Assembly: GCF_025847235.1 (NCBI RefSeq)
Contig: NZ_JAOZEW010000010.1
Coordinates: 62,001-126,000 of the forward strand
Reading direction: 5' to 3'
Source: Flavobacterium shii
GTDB lineage: Bacteria > Bacteroidota > Bacteroidia > Flavobacteriales > Flavobacteriaceae
DNA length: 64,000 nt
Part shown: positions 17,290-27,000 of the stretch, in pieces
Layout of the letters: every line of letters starts with the position of its first letter
How positions within the stretch are numbered: position 1 is the first letter of the stretch
The notes under the pieces: model-generated
Told to the model about the DNA's origin: nothing
What the model saw: only the letters and a program-made list of their open reading frames with translations
Database searches by the model: none
Translations under genes and position numbers: made by a program

Positions 17290-17342
17290 TATCGAAAGAT
17301 GTTTCGAGTTAAAAAAGAAAATTTCGAATTTTTTTTCGAACA
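17290..17342. promoter_or_regulatory. Divergent early/repressor operator region
   Basis: The 109-base space between the repressor and the early operon carries four TCGA-centred motifs in about 50 bases: ATCGAAA (17291-17297), TTTCGAG (17302-17308), ATTTCGAAT (17321-17329) and TTTTCGAAC (17333-17341). Two contain the palindrome TTCGAA. This is the expected arrangement of repeated repressor operators over facing promoters. Confidence 0.55.
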
Positions 17343-17355
17343 ATATGTTATTTGA

Positions 17356-18156
17356 ATGGATATGGGGGATATAACATTAAAAATCAATGAAATAGCGGTA
17401 GAGTATTTTTCCGACAATAATTCTAAATTCGCAAAGTCAATGGATACTAGCGAAGCGAATATTAGAAATTATCGTAATGGGACCTTACCGAAAATAGATT
17501 TTTTAATTAAATTATCAGAAAAACTCGAAATAAACTTCGAGTGGTTACTTCTGGATAAAGGAAAGAAAAATAGGTCAAACTCCGAGAGTATAGATTTAGA
17601 TTATACATTTGAACAAATAGATCAAAGTAAAATACCAAAAGTTGTTACTGTTGATAAGTCTGGGAGCGACAATATTGTTTTGGTTCCGGTAAAAGCCGCT
17701 GCAGGATATTTAACAGGTTATGGCGACTCAAAGTTTATACAAAAGCTACCTTCCTATAATTTTCCTAATCTTAGTCACGGTACATATAGGATGTTTCAAA
17801 TTTCTGGGCATAGTATGTATCCCACATTACACGATAAGTCTTTTGTCGTGGGTGAATGGGTAGAGAATTGGGCGCAAGATATAAAAGATGACAGAGTTTA
17901 TGTAATTGTATCCAAAACCGATGGTATAGTTGTTAAACGTGTCTTAAACCGTATTGAAAAATATGGAAGCCTTTATTGTAAGAGCGATAATAGAAGAGAA
18001 TACCCGAGTTTTCAAATTAATCCAAAAGATATTATAGAGGTTTGGGAGTATAAAATGCATCTATCTTTCGAATTACCCAATCCCGCCGATTTGTATGAAA
18101 GGGTGAATGATTTGGAAGCAAAAATTATGTTTTTAGAGAATAAAATAAAAAAATAG
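17356..18156 (+). CDS. Prophage repressor, HTH plus LexA/CI-type S24 peptidase
   Basis: The 266 aa protein has an N-terminal HTH (about 7-65) and a C-terminal S24 domain. The likely self-cleavage site is Ala116-Gly117 (KAAAGYL), the nucleophile Ser153 (GHSMYPTL) and the base Lys194 (GIVVKRVL). It should repress the divergent early operon and be inactivated after DNA damage through RecA-stimulated autocleavage. The C-terminus (about 240-266) is a short coiled coil. An alternative ATG lies two codons downstream. All catalytic residues are present. Confidence 0.88.
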   Translation: MDMGDITLKINEIAVEYFSDNNSKFAKSMDTSEANIRNYRNGTLPKIDFLIKLSEKLEINFEWLLLDKGKKNRSNSESIDLDYTFEQIDQSKIPKVVTVDKSGSDNIVLVPVKAAAGYLTGYGDSKFIQKLPSYNFPNLSHGTYRMFQISGHSMYPTLHDKSFVVGEWVENWAQDIKDDRVYVIVSKTDGIVVKRVLNRIEKYGSLYCKSDNRREYPSFQINPKDIIEVWEYKMHLSFELPNPADLYERVNDLEAKIMFLENKIKK

Positions 18157-18841
18157 GTGACTTATTAGAAGGATTTCCTTTTAATGTGGTTATTATTAGG
18201 GACTTGTTTTGTTTTTTTTAGATATCTAGAAGGAGATTAAGTAGGTGGTTAAATCGGAAAATAGTCGTTTTATAATAACAAAAAGGGTTTATATAGTTAC
18301 TTATATCTATAACTTTTTCTACTTATGTAACTCCAACTGTAACCCCAACTGTCACTTTATAATTCAAGTTTTAATTTTTAGAACTTATTGACATCTATAA
18401 AAAAGGAGACTTTATAAAGTAATTTAAACAGATGAATACTCAGTGTATATGATGGTTATTTGTCAATGTATGAGGTGGTTAGTTTATTTAAATTATGGAG
18501 TAAAGAGGATGGCGTTTAAAGTATTTAAAGCTTACTATAGATAATGGTAGTTATGGATACCAAATGATAAGGGAGTGTATTATTTAATTTTGGTAATTTT
18601 CCAATGTTTTTATTCTAAAGGCTTGGTTTACCGCACATTTTTAGATTTTCTATTATAGCCGTTTGTGTATCTTTTATTTTATAGTTTTTAGATAGTATCT
18701 GGTCGCATTTGTAGAGACTATTCATTTTCAGGAACAGAAAAATACAGTTGAGGTTTAAAAAATGATTCTTCAGTATTTTTTTTATAATCGAAAAAGTTAA
18801 TTAAATAACTTTACTATTATAACTGTTTAATTGATATATTT
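18157..18841. other. Prophage end region and host flank
   Basis: No gene is seen in this stretch between the repressor and the host-type usp gene. It should contain the element's terminus, since Mu-like elements carry the repressor next to the left end. Repeats found are the tandem 12-mer at 18327-18350 and four copies of a GTGGTTA-like motif in the same orientation (18186-18192, 18245-18251, 18452-18458, 18475-18481). The exact junction cannot be placed without the other end. Confidence 0.5.
18295..18355 (+). repeat. Tandem 12-mer and inverted motif at candidate transposon end
   Basis: The unit GTAACyCCAACT occurs twice in exact tandem (18327-18338 and 18339-18350) and is followed by GTCAC. 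An inverted AGTTAC (18295-18300) mirrors GTAACT at 18327-18332. Repeats of this kind next to the repressor of a Mu-like element are candidates for transposase binding sites. Confidence 0.45.
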
Positions 18842-19675
18842 ATGATCTCACCACTTACTATTATTGCTGCTACAAATTTTTCGGCTATTGCAAATAATGC
18901 TGTAGCATATGCAGCAGGACTTGCAAAAGCTACAAGTGCCAAACTTGTTTTGTTTAATTCTTTTTCTTTGAGTTTGCATAGCTCTAATGCTCATATTACA
19001 GGCGAAGCGATGCAAAAACAAATTGAGAAAGCTACCGAGAAACTGGAGACTTTTGGAAAAGAAATTTCGGATCGTTATAATATTGAAGTAAGTTGTTTTT
19101 GCAAGTATTCTTTTCTAGAAGATCAGCTTTCATCGATAATTGATGATACTAATGCTGAACTGGTTGTTATGGGAATGGCAGAACGGTCTTTTGAGCAGGA
19201 ATTATTAGGGAATTCGACAACATCGGTAATAAAAAACATAAATATACCAGTTTTGGCAGTTCCTAAAAATGCTCACTTTAAGAATGTAGAAAAAATACTT
19301 TACGCTTGTGATACTTTAAGTTTCTCTTCTATAAAAAGATTTAGTTGGTTAAAAGATATTGTAGGGAATCTAGGAGCAGAGTTAGAGTTTTTTAGCGTAG
19401 ATGAAAAAATAGATAATATCAAGCAGGAGCGGGAGTTACAACTATTAAATTCTTCGCTTGAAGAAGAATTTAAAGAAGTTAAATATATTTATAAGACCGT
19501 TAAGTCTAATGCTGTCATTAATGAGATCCAAAAAGAAATCAAGAATTATAATGCAGATATTTTAGTAATGGTACCACAAAGGTATGGTTTTTGGGATTCT
19601 TTGGTTCATAAAAGTAAAACCAGAATTATGGCAGCAGGTTTAGATATACCTCTATTATCGTTTCCTAATTTCTGA
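18842..19675 (+). CDS. Tandem universal stress protein
   Basis: The 277 aa cytoplasmic protein has two UspA-type domains. The first (about 3-143) ends with ELVVMGMAERSFEQELLGNSTTSVIKNINIPVLAVP, a variant of the ATP-binding loop. The second (about 148-277) is more divergent. Tandem UspA proteins are common in Flavobacteria; the ligand cannot be told here. It is the first host-type gene beyond the prophage end. The fabH gene follows after 56 bases. Confidence 0.85.
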   Translation: MISPLTIIAATNFSAIANNAVAYAAGLAKATSAKLVLFNSFSLSLHSSNAHITGEAMQKQIEKATEKLETFGKEISDRYNIEVSCFCKYSFLEDQLSSIIDDTNAELVVMGMAERSFEQELLGNSTTSVIKNINIPVLAVPKNAHFKNVEKILYACDTLSFSSIKRFSWLKDIVGNLGAELEFFSVDEKIDNIKQERELQLLNSSLEEEFKEVKYIYKTVKSNAVINEIQKEIKNYNADILVMVPQRYGFWDSLVHKSKTRIMAAGLDIPLLSFPNF

Positions 19676-19731
19676 TGATATTTTTAATTTATAAAAAAAT
19701 AGTAAGGAAATAACAATATAATTAATTAAAA

Positions 19732-20778
19732 ATGAATGCAACAATTACAGCTATAGGTGGCTTTGTACCAACTTCTATACTTAGTAATGAGACAATATCT
19801 GAAACGGTTAATACAACTGTAGAATGGATTGAAAAAAGGACTGGAATAAAAGAACGTAGACTGGCTACTAGCGAAAATCAAGCTACCTCAGACCTTGCTT
19901 GTGCTGCAATTGAAAATTTATTAGAAAACTATACTGTTGACCCTAAGGAAATAGATGGTTTATTACTGGCAACTACAACTCCAGACCACCTTTTGACTCC
20001 TACAGCGAGTAAAGTATGCGAAATAAGCGGATTGACAAATGCGTTTGGACTTGATCTTAATGCTGCTTGTAGCGGCTTTTTGTATGCATTAGAAATGGGT
20101 GCAAGCATGATTGAAAGTGGTAGATATGAAAAGATTATTGTGGTTGGTGCTGATAAAATGAGCTCAATTGTAGATTATGAAGATCGTAATACTTGTATTC
20201 TTTTTGGAGATGGGGCAGGTGCAGTACTTCTGGAAAAAACAGATTTAGAATATGGGATGATGAAAAGCATCTTGCGTACAGACGGTAGCGGTACATCGGC
20301 ATTATTAGTCCCTGGAGGTGGCTCTAAGCTTCCTGCCACTGTGGAAACTATTGTAAACCGAGATCACTATATAAAACAAGAAGGGGCCTTTGTATTTAAA
20401 AAAGCAGTTGAATCTATGAGTAGTGTTTCTCAAGATGTTCTTGCCAGTAACAATTTAAGTGTAGAAGATGTTGATTGGGTTGTACCGCATCAGGCTAATT
20501 TAAGAATTATTAACGCTGTAAGCGAAAGTTTAAATATTGCGACAGAAAAAGTTAAGGTAAATATTGACAGATATGGTAATACAACATCGGCAACAATTCC
20601 GTTATGTCTTTGGGATTTTGCAGCTGATTTTACAGTAGGTCAAAATATATTAATTACCACTTTTGGAGCTGGTTTTTCATGGGGAGCAACTTGTATAAAA
20701 TGGGGAGTAATGCGTGAACATAAATCGGTAAAATCTTTAAAAAAGGATAAAAAATCAGAATTTGCTATAACGCATTAA
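19732..20778 (+). CDS. fabH: 3-oxoacyl-ACP synthase III
   Basis: The 348 aa protein is a ketoacyl-ACP synthase III with the catalytic triad visible: Cys113 (NAACSGFLYAL), His253 (VPHQANLRI) and Asn283 (GNTTSATIP). It condenses acetyl- or branched acyl-CoA with malonyl-ACP to start fatty acid synthesis. A lysine-rich tail of about 20 residues extends beyond the usual end. Its neighbours (usp, two-component genes) are not fatty acid genes, so it is likely a second FabH copy with a special role. Confidence 0.88.
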   Translation: MNATITAIGGFVPTSILSNETISETVNTTVEWIEKRTGIKERRLATSENQATSDLACAAIENLLENYTVDPKEIDGLLLATTTPDHLLTPTASKVCEISGLTNAFGLDLNAACSGFLYALEMGASMIESGRYEKIIVVGADKMSSIVDYEDRNTCILFGDGAGAVLLEKTDLEYGMMKSILRTDGSGTSALLVPGGGSKLPATVETIVNRDHYIKQEGAFVFKKAVESMSSVSQDVLASNNLSVEDVDWVVPHQANLRIINAVSESLNIATEKVKVNIDRYGNTTSATIPLCLWDFAADFTVGQNILITTFGAGFSWGATCIKWGVMREHKSVKSLKKDKKSEFAITH

Positions 20779-20838
20779 TAGAAGATTTCAATTACTTTAC
20801 TAATTTTCTTAATACAACAACTGTTCTTATATTAGCTT

Positions 20839-21933
20839 ATGAATTTAAACACAGGAAACAAAACGAAGGGTAAGAATTTTTTCTATAAATACTATAGAAT
20901 TATTGTAATACCAGTCGTTTTTCTTGTGTATTTATCATCCTATTTTGTTTTAAATCCTTACCGAAATATTGGTCAGGATTCTTTTCTGGATTTAGATTGG
21001 ACGCTTGATGTATTCTTAATCCTGGTATATTGTGCCATCCTGACAGAATTAAGTCTTTTTGTAGGACGTACTCTTAATCATTGGATTAGTTGGGAACAGA
21101 AGCCTATTTTCAGAGCTTTTGTGCAATTTTTGTTTATCATTGTAGGTAATATTCTCTTAAATTATCTGTTTTCTTTTTTATGGCAATTTTTTTATCCTTG
21201 GACGCCTCTAAAAGAAAGTGAACTTCTTATGATATGGCAGTCAAATTTGATGGCAGCTATATTGTCACTTTTCATAAGTTTTATCCATACCAGTATATTT
21301 TTGCTTAATCGATGGCGTGTTACATCTGAGGAAGCTGCAGAGCTAAAAATTAAGGCTTCTCAACTACAGGAAGCCGTAACCAGATCAGAATTAGAGTCTT
21401 TAAAATTACAGCTTGATCCCCATTTTACGTTTAATAATTTTAGTACTCTTACCGAATTAATTCACGAAGATCCATTATCGGCAGCTTCATTTTTAGAGAA
21501 TATCACAAAGGTTTATCGCTATATGATCTCTAACCTTAATAAAGATACTATTACGGTAAGAGAAGAAATTGAATTTTTGAATGCTTATTTTTATCTTTTA
21601 AAAAAGCGTCTTGGCGAAAAGGTTGAGTTAAAATTACAAGTTAATGCAATTTGCATGGAGCTACATTTACCGCCTTTAACACTGCAATTACTGGTTGAAA
21701 ATGCTGTAAAACATAATGCAGCTACGTTGTCTAATCCGCTTATAATTTCTATTTATTCAGATGTTGGAGATGTAGTTGTAAGGAATAATTTGCAGCCTAC
21801 ATCAGGTAAAAGCTTTGTTTCTACAGGTGTTGGGAATAAAAATATTGAATTTAGATATAAAATATTATCTGATCGAATGCCTGTTTTTTCTGAGTCTAAT
21901 GGGTTCTATTGTGTTCGTTTACCTTTAATATAA
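20839..21933 (+). CDS. LytS-type sensor histidine kinase
   Basis: The 364 aa protein has four TM segments (about 20-38, 55-75, 92-116, 135-156), a short coiled coil, and a His_kinase domain with the phospho-acceptor motif LDPHFTFNN (His195). Most family members have NPHFLFN here, so the box is slightly divergent. An N-box-like LLVENAVKHNA follows at about 280. It has no extracellular sensor domain. It pairs with the LytTR regulator that starts 4 bases downstream. Confidence 0.85.
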   Translation: MNLNTGNKTKGKNFFYKYYRIIVIPVVFLVYLSSYFVLNPYRNIGQDSFLDLDWTLDVFLILVYCAILTELSLFVGRTLNHWISWEQKPIFRAFVQFLFIIVGNILLNYLFSFLWQFFYPWTPLKESELLMIWQSNLMAAILSLFISFIHTSIFLLNRWRVTSEEAAELKIKASQLQEAVTRSELESLKLQLDPHFTFNNFSTLTELIHEDPLSAASFLENITKVYRYMISNLNKDTITVREEIEFLNAYFYLLKKRLGEKVELKLQVNAICMELHLPPLTLQLLVENAVKHNAATLSNPLIISIYSDVGDVVVRNNLQPTSGKSFVSTGVGNKNIEFRYKILSDRMPVFSESNGFYCVRLPLI

Positions 21934-21937
21934 TAAT

Positions 21938-22693
21938 ATGAAAATTTTAATTGTAGAAGATGAAAGTATCAATGCCAATCGTCTTAAAAGACTGTTGGAA
22001 GAATTGGAGCCAGATTGTAAAATTCTGGATATTATAGATACGGTTCAAGGTACAGTAACATGGCTGAATACTAATGCTATGCCTGATTTAATTACAATGG
22101 ATATTCGTCTGGCAGATGGTATAAGTTTTTCAATTTTTGAAGAGGTAAAAATTACTTGCCCTATTATATTTACGACTGCTTATGATGAATATGCGGTGAG
22201 AGCTTTTAAGGTTAATAGTATTGATTACTTAATGAAACCGATAGAAAAGAATGAACTTCAAGATGCCTTAACTAAATTTAAGTCTTTGGCTAAAGCCAAA
22301 AATAATAGCGAAGATATTGCTGGAATTCTTAAAGGATTTATGAATAAACCTTCCTTTAGATTACGCTTTTTAGTGACTTATCGTGATGGATACAAAAGTG
22401 TAGATGTTACCGATATTGATTTTATATATTCAGAATTTAAAACGTCGCATCTTTTTCTTAAAAATGGTACTATTATAGCAATTCCGCAAACAATGGAAGA
22501 GCTCGAAGAGGAGCTAAATCCAGATATTTTTTTTAGAGCCAACAGGCAATTTTTTATACGTGCTGAAAGTATAAAATCTATATCTAATTACTTTAATGCC
22601 AAGCTTAAGATACTACTTTACGGAGATTCTGAACGTGAGGTAATCATTAGCCGAGAAAAAGCACCCTTTTTTAAACAATGGATGGATCGCTAA
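21938..22693 (+). CDS. LytTR-family response regulator
   Basis: The 251 aa protein has an N-terminal receiver domain (about 1-120; phospho-acceptor Asp55 in TMDIRLADG, Lys109 region DYLMKP) and a C-terminal LytTR DNA-binding domain (about 145-250). It is cotranscribed with the histidine kinase. The efflux operon that follows about 230 bases downstream is a plausible target. Confidence 0.88.
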   Translation: MKILIVEDESINANRLKRLLEELEPDCKILDIIDTVQGTVTWLNTNAMPDLITMDIRLADGISFSIFEEVKITCPIIFTTAYDEYAVRAFKVNSIDYLMKPIEKNELQDALTKFKSLAKAKNNSEDIAGILKGFMNKPSFRLRFLVTYRDGYKSVDVTDIDFIYSEFKTSHLFLKNGTIIAIPQTMEELEEELNPDIFFRANRQFFIRAESIKSISNYFNAKLKILLYGDSEREVIISREKAPFFKQWMDR

Positions 22694-22927
22694 TGCATCC
22701 ATACCGATTATTTATGTAGTAAAAAACTAGTTACCATATATAATTTTACTCCAAAAATCACATAATTACACTTTCTTAAGTAGCGTAGACTTGCTGTTTC
22801 TCTCAGTTAATCTAATGTTCGTTTCAGTATCAAAAAAATACGCTTGGGTAAACTTCCGATAATTAAAGAGGAATTAGGGTTGTTATTTTGTCATCAAATT
22901 CGATGTATTCATTCAAAACGAAATAAG

Positions 22928-24061
22928 ATGACAAAACAGTTTTTCCAAAATAATAAAACACTTAGTAAAATGGTAGTTTTATTGATTATCATTAGCTTTT
23001 CTTCGTGTGGAAAAGGTGGTGCAGAAGCTTTAGAAGCCCCAAAACCAGAAGTAGATTTTTTTCAGGCTAAATCTATAACTGGTGAAGTCGAAAAAAAATA
23101 CCCAGGAATAATCGAAGGTTCAGTGAATGTTGATATTAAACCTCAGGTATCAGGATATCTTGATGCAATTTATGTAAAAGAAGGAGATTACGTAAACAAA
23201 GGACAATCCCTTTTTAAAATAAAAGCAGATGTTTTTGTAGAGCAAGTTAATAATACTCGTGCTGCATACAAGAGCGCATTGGCAAATCTTGCAAATGCCA
23301 AATTAGAGATTGAAAAAATTAAACCTCTTGTAGATGCTAAAGTATATTCGGATATGCAATTAAAAACTGCACAAGCCAATTACGAAGCGGCAGTAGCGCA
23401 AGCAGCTCAAGCAAAATCGGCTTTGGGATCTTCGCAACTTAATGCTGATTTCTCTTTGATAAAAGCACCTGTAAGCGGTTTTATCAGCCGTATTCCTAAT
23501 CGTGTAGGTAATTTGGTTACACCTTCAGATGCTGTTCCGTTAACGATACTTTCTGATATTAATACTGTATTTGTGTATTTCTCTTTGAGCGAATCTGATT
23601 ATTTGTCTTTTTCTAAAGATTTACAATTAAACCAATCAGTAAGTTTGATTTTGGCAGATGATAGTTTGTACGAACATCAGGGAAAACTAGAAGTTGCCAG
23701 CGGTAATATTGATCGTACTACGGGAACTATTGCATTAAAAGCAATTTTTCCTAATCCAAAAAAACAATTGCGATCAGGAGGTTCTGCAAGAGTTGTATTA
23801 AATACTAGTTTGTCTTCGGTAATTAGCGTACCAATGGCGAGTGTAAAAGATATACAGGATAAGTTTTTTGTTTATGTCTTAAAACAAGGTAACAAAGTCG
23901 CGATGGTTCCTATTGAAATTACGGGTACTTCAGGAACAAATTATTTTGTAAAAGCTGGTGTAAAATCGGGTGACAAGATTGCACTAAATACTATCGATGC
24001 ACTTTATGACAATATGGAAGTAGTTCCAAAAGTAGCTACAAAAGCGCTAAGCAATAAATAA
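22928..24061 (+). CDS. RND efflux periplasmic adaptor (MFP) lipoprotein
   Basis: The 377 aa protein starts at the ATG at 22928; a longer TTG frame from 22844 adds residues with no signal character. A lipoprotein signal with lipobox FSSC (Cys26) is followed by the biotinyl-lipoyl-like region (KPQVSGYLDAIYVKEGDYVNKGQ), an alpha hairpin (about 105-175), a second lipoyl half (LIKAPVSGFISRI) and a beta barrel. It connects the inner-membrane pump to the outer-membrane factor, both encoded just downstream in the same operon. Confidence 0.88.
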   Translation: MTKQFFQNNKTLSKMVVLLIIISFSSCGKGGAEALEAPKPEVDFFQAKSITGEVEKKYPGIIEGSVNVDIKPQVSGYLDAIYVKEGDYVNKGQSLFKIKADVFVEQVNNTRAAYKSALANLANAKLEIEKIKPLVDAKVYSDMQLKTAQANYEAAVAQAAQAKSALGSSQLNADFSLIKAPVSGFISRIPNRVGNLVTPSDAVPLTILSDINTVFVYFSLSESDYLSFSKDLQLNQSVSLILADDSLYEHQGKLEVASGNIDRTTGTIALKAIFPNPKKQLRSGGSARVVLNTSLSSVISVPMASVKDIQDKFFVYVLKQGNKVAMVPIEITGTSGTNYFVKAGVKSGDKIALNTIDALYDNMEVVPKVATKALSNK

Positions 24062-24092
24062 TTTTTGGTTTTAATATAAAATAACATTTTCC

Positions 24093-27000
24093 ATGTTAAA
24101 AAAAATAATAGACAGGCCTGTATTGGCTACGGTTATCTCCATTGTATTGGTGATATTGGGTATCATAGGTCTTACAAGATTATCGGTAACAAGGTTTCCA
24201 GATATTTCGCCACCAACAGTAATGGTAAGTGGTGTTTATCCCGGAGGAAATAGTGAAACCGTTATTCGTTCTGTGGTAACACCACTAGAGGAACAAATTA
24301 ATGGAGTTGAGAATATGCGGTATATAAAATCTACCGCGAGTAATGATGGATCTTTTTCTATAAGTGTAATTTTTAAACAAGGTATAGATCCTGATCAGGC
24401 AGCGGTAAATGTACAAAACAGAGTGCAACAAGCAACACCAAAATTGCCACAGGAAGTTGTAAGAATGGGACTTACGACATCTAAACAGCAAAATAGTATG
24501 ATTGTTATTTTTAATCTTTATACAGATGATAATGACAAATACGATGAGTTGTTCCTTCAAAACTATGCCAATATTAACCTTGTTCCGCAAATGAAGCGTG
24601 TTCCGGGAGTAGGTCAGGTACAGATTTTTGGACAAAAAGATTACTCTATGCGAGTTTGGCTTGATCCACGCAAAATGGCAAATGCGGGCTTAGTACCGTC
24701 TGATATAAGTCAGGCAATTGCAGATCAGAGTTTAGAATCGGCTCCAGGAAAATTAGGAGAAGAATCAAAGTCGGCTTTAGAGTATGTTATCAGATATAAA
24801 GGGAAGAAAAATAAGCCTGAGCAATATGAAAATATTGTAGTTAAAACAGATGGCCATAATATTTTAAGACTTAGAGATGTAGCGAGAGTAGAATTTGGTT
24901 CTATTTCTTATAGTGGAGACAATAAGTCTAGCGGAAAAAATGCCGTTACAATGGCAATATTACAGACCTCTGGTTCGAATGCAAACGATATTGAAATCGG
25001 GGTTAATAAGGAAGTAGAACGTTTATCTAAATCTTTTCCTCCGGGTATTAAATACGTAAATGTAATGAGTACCAAAGAAAGACTTGACGAAGCAACAGGA
25101 CAGGTAAAATCAACCTTGCTAGAAGCTTTTATTCTGGTTTTTATAGTAGTATTTATATTCCTGCAAGACATTCGCTCGACGATTATTCCAGCTATTGCAG
25201 TTCCAGTAGCGATTATAGGAACTTTTTTCTTCCTGTTAGTGTTTGGATTTACAATTAATATTCTAACGCTTTTTGCTTTAGTTCTGGCGATTGGTATTGT
25301 GGTCGATGATGCCATTGTGGTGGTCGAAGCCGTGCATAGTAAGATGGAAGAGGATTCTGGACTTTCTGCCAAAGAAGCTACACATAGTGCCATGGCAGAG
25401 ATTACAGGCGCAGTTGTATCGATAACATTAGTAATGTCGGCAGTATTTATTCCTATTGGTTTCATGACAGGATCATCAGGGATATTCTACAAGCAGTTTG
25501 CTTATACACTTGCTATTGCAATTATCATTTCGGCAGTAAATGCACTTACGCTTACACCAGCATTATGTGCACTTTTGCTAAAGAACAATCATAGTGGTGA
25601 TCATAAAAATGATGCTCATAAAACAGGATTTAAAGAACGTTTTTTCGTAGGATTCAATACAGGATTTAACAACCTAACGGGTAAATATATTAAGGGAGTT
25701 CGCTTTCTTATTGGCAGAAAATGGCTTGCAGGAGGATTAGTTGTAGGGATAAGTGCTATTGCGATCGTGATGATGATGTCTACTCCTAAAAGTTTTGTAC
25801 CAATGGAAGATGACGGGTTTATGCTTTACAGTTTAGCGATGCCTCCAGGAACAGCATTAGACCGTACTACGGCAGTAGTAGAAAGGATTGAAAAAGAACT
25901 TGCAACAGTAGAGGCAATTGATAATAATACTAGTATTACAGGTTTTAATATCCTGAGTAATAGTGCCAGCCCTGCTTACGGATTAGGGTTTATAAAATTA
26001 AAACCTAAAAAAGATAGAGGAGCAGTAAAAGATATTGATGAGATTCTTAATATGGTTAATGGCAAATTATCAGTTATAAAAGAAGGTTCGATTATGGTAC
26101 TCCGAATGCCTCCTGTAGAAGGATTTGGTGTAACAAGTGGTGCCGAGATTGTGCTTCAGGACAGAACAGCACGTAATCCAGCTACATTAAAAGCTATGGC
26201 CGATAAAGTGATTGGGCAAATTATGCAGCAACCGGGAGTTCAATACGCTTATACTACATTTAGAGCAGATTATCCGCAGTTTGAACTAGAAGTAGATGAG
26301 GAGAAAGCCAGCCAAATGGGAGTTAATATACGGGAACTTTTAAGTAATATACAAACTTATTTTGCAGGAGATCAATCGGCAGATTTTACGAGATTTGGAA
26401 AGTTTTACAGAGTAAATGTTAAGGCTGATGGGATTTTTAGAACAGATCAGGACGCATTTAATGAAATATTTGTGAGAAATGCCAAAATGGAAATGGTACC
26501 TGTAAAATCTCTTGTTAAGCTGCACAAAGTTTACGGGCCAGAATCTGTAGATCGTTACAACCTTTATAACTCGGTTAATATTACTGCGGTAGCATTACCA
26601 GGATTTAGTAATGGAGAAATTATGGGTAATCTAGAAACTGTTCTGAACAAACTTCCGTCTGATTATAGTTATGAGTGGACAGGATTAAGCCTTGAAGAAA
26701 AAGAAGGAGGTAACCAAACCATTGCCATATTTGGTTTATGTCTGCTGTTTGTTTTCTTTTTATTGGCTGCACAGTACGAAAGTTATTTATTACCTCTTGC
26801 AGTATTGCTGTCTATTCCAACAGGTATTTTAGGAGCTTTTGTGGGAGTTAAAGCAGTAGGGCTTGATAACAATATTTATGTTCAGGTTGGTTTAATTATG
26901 TTGGTCGGGCTTTTGGCCAAAAATGCCATTCTTATTGTAGAATTTGCACTCCAAAGACGTTATGCAGGACTATCTATTGTAGATGCGGCTATCGATGGAG

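Noticed and set aside
22844..22927. TTG-started 28-residue extension of the efflux adaptor
   Set aside because: The extension has no signal character, and the ATG at 22928 is directly followed by a proper lipoprotein signal.
24908..25465. 185 aa ORF antisense to the RND pump
   Set aside because: It is a Ser/Thr/Ile-rich shadow frame of the pump gene, whose conserved motifs are on the other strand.
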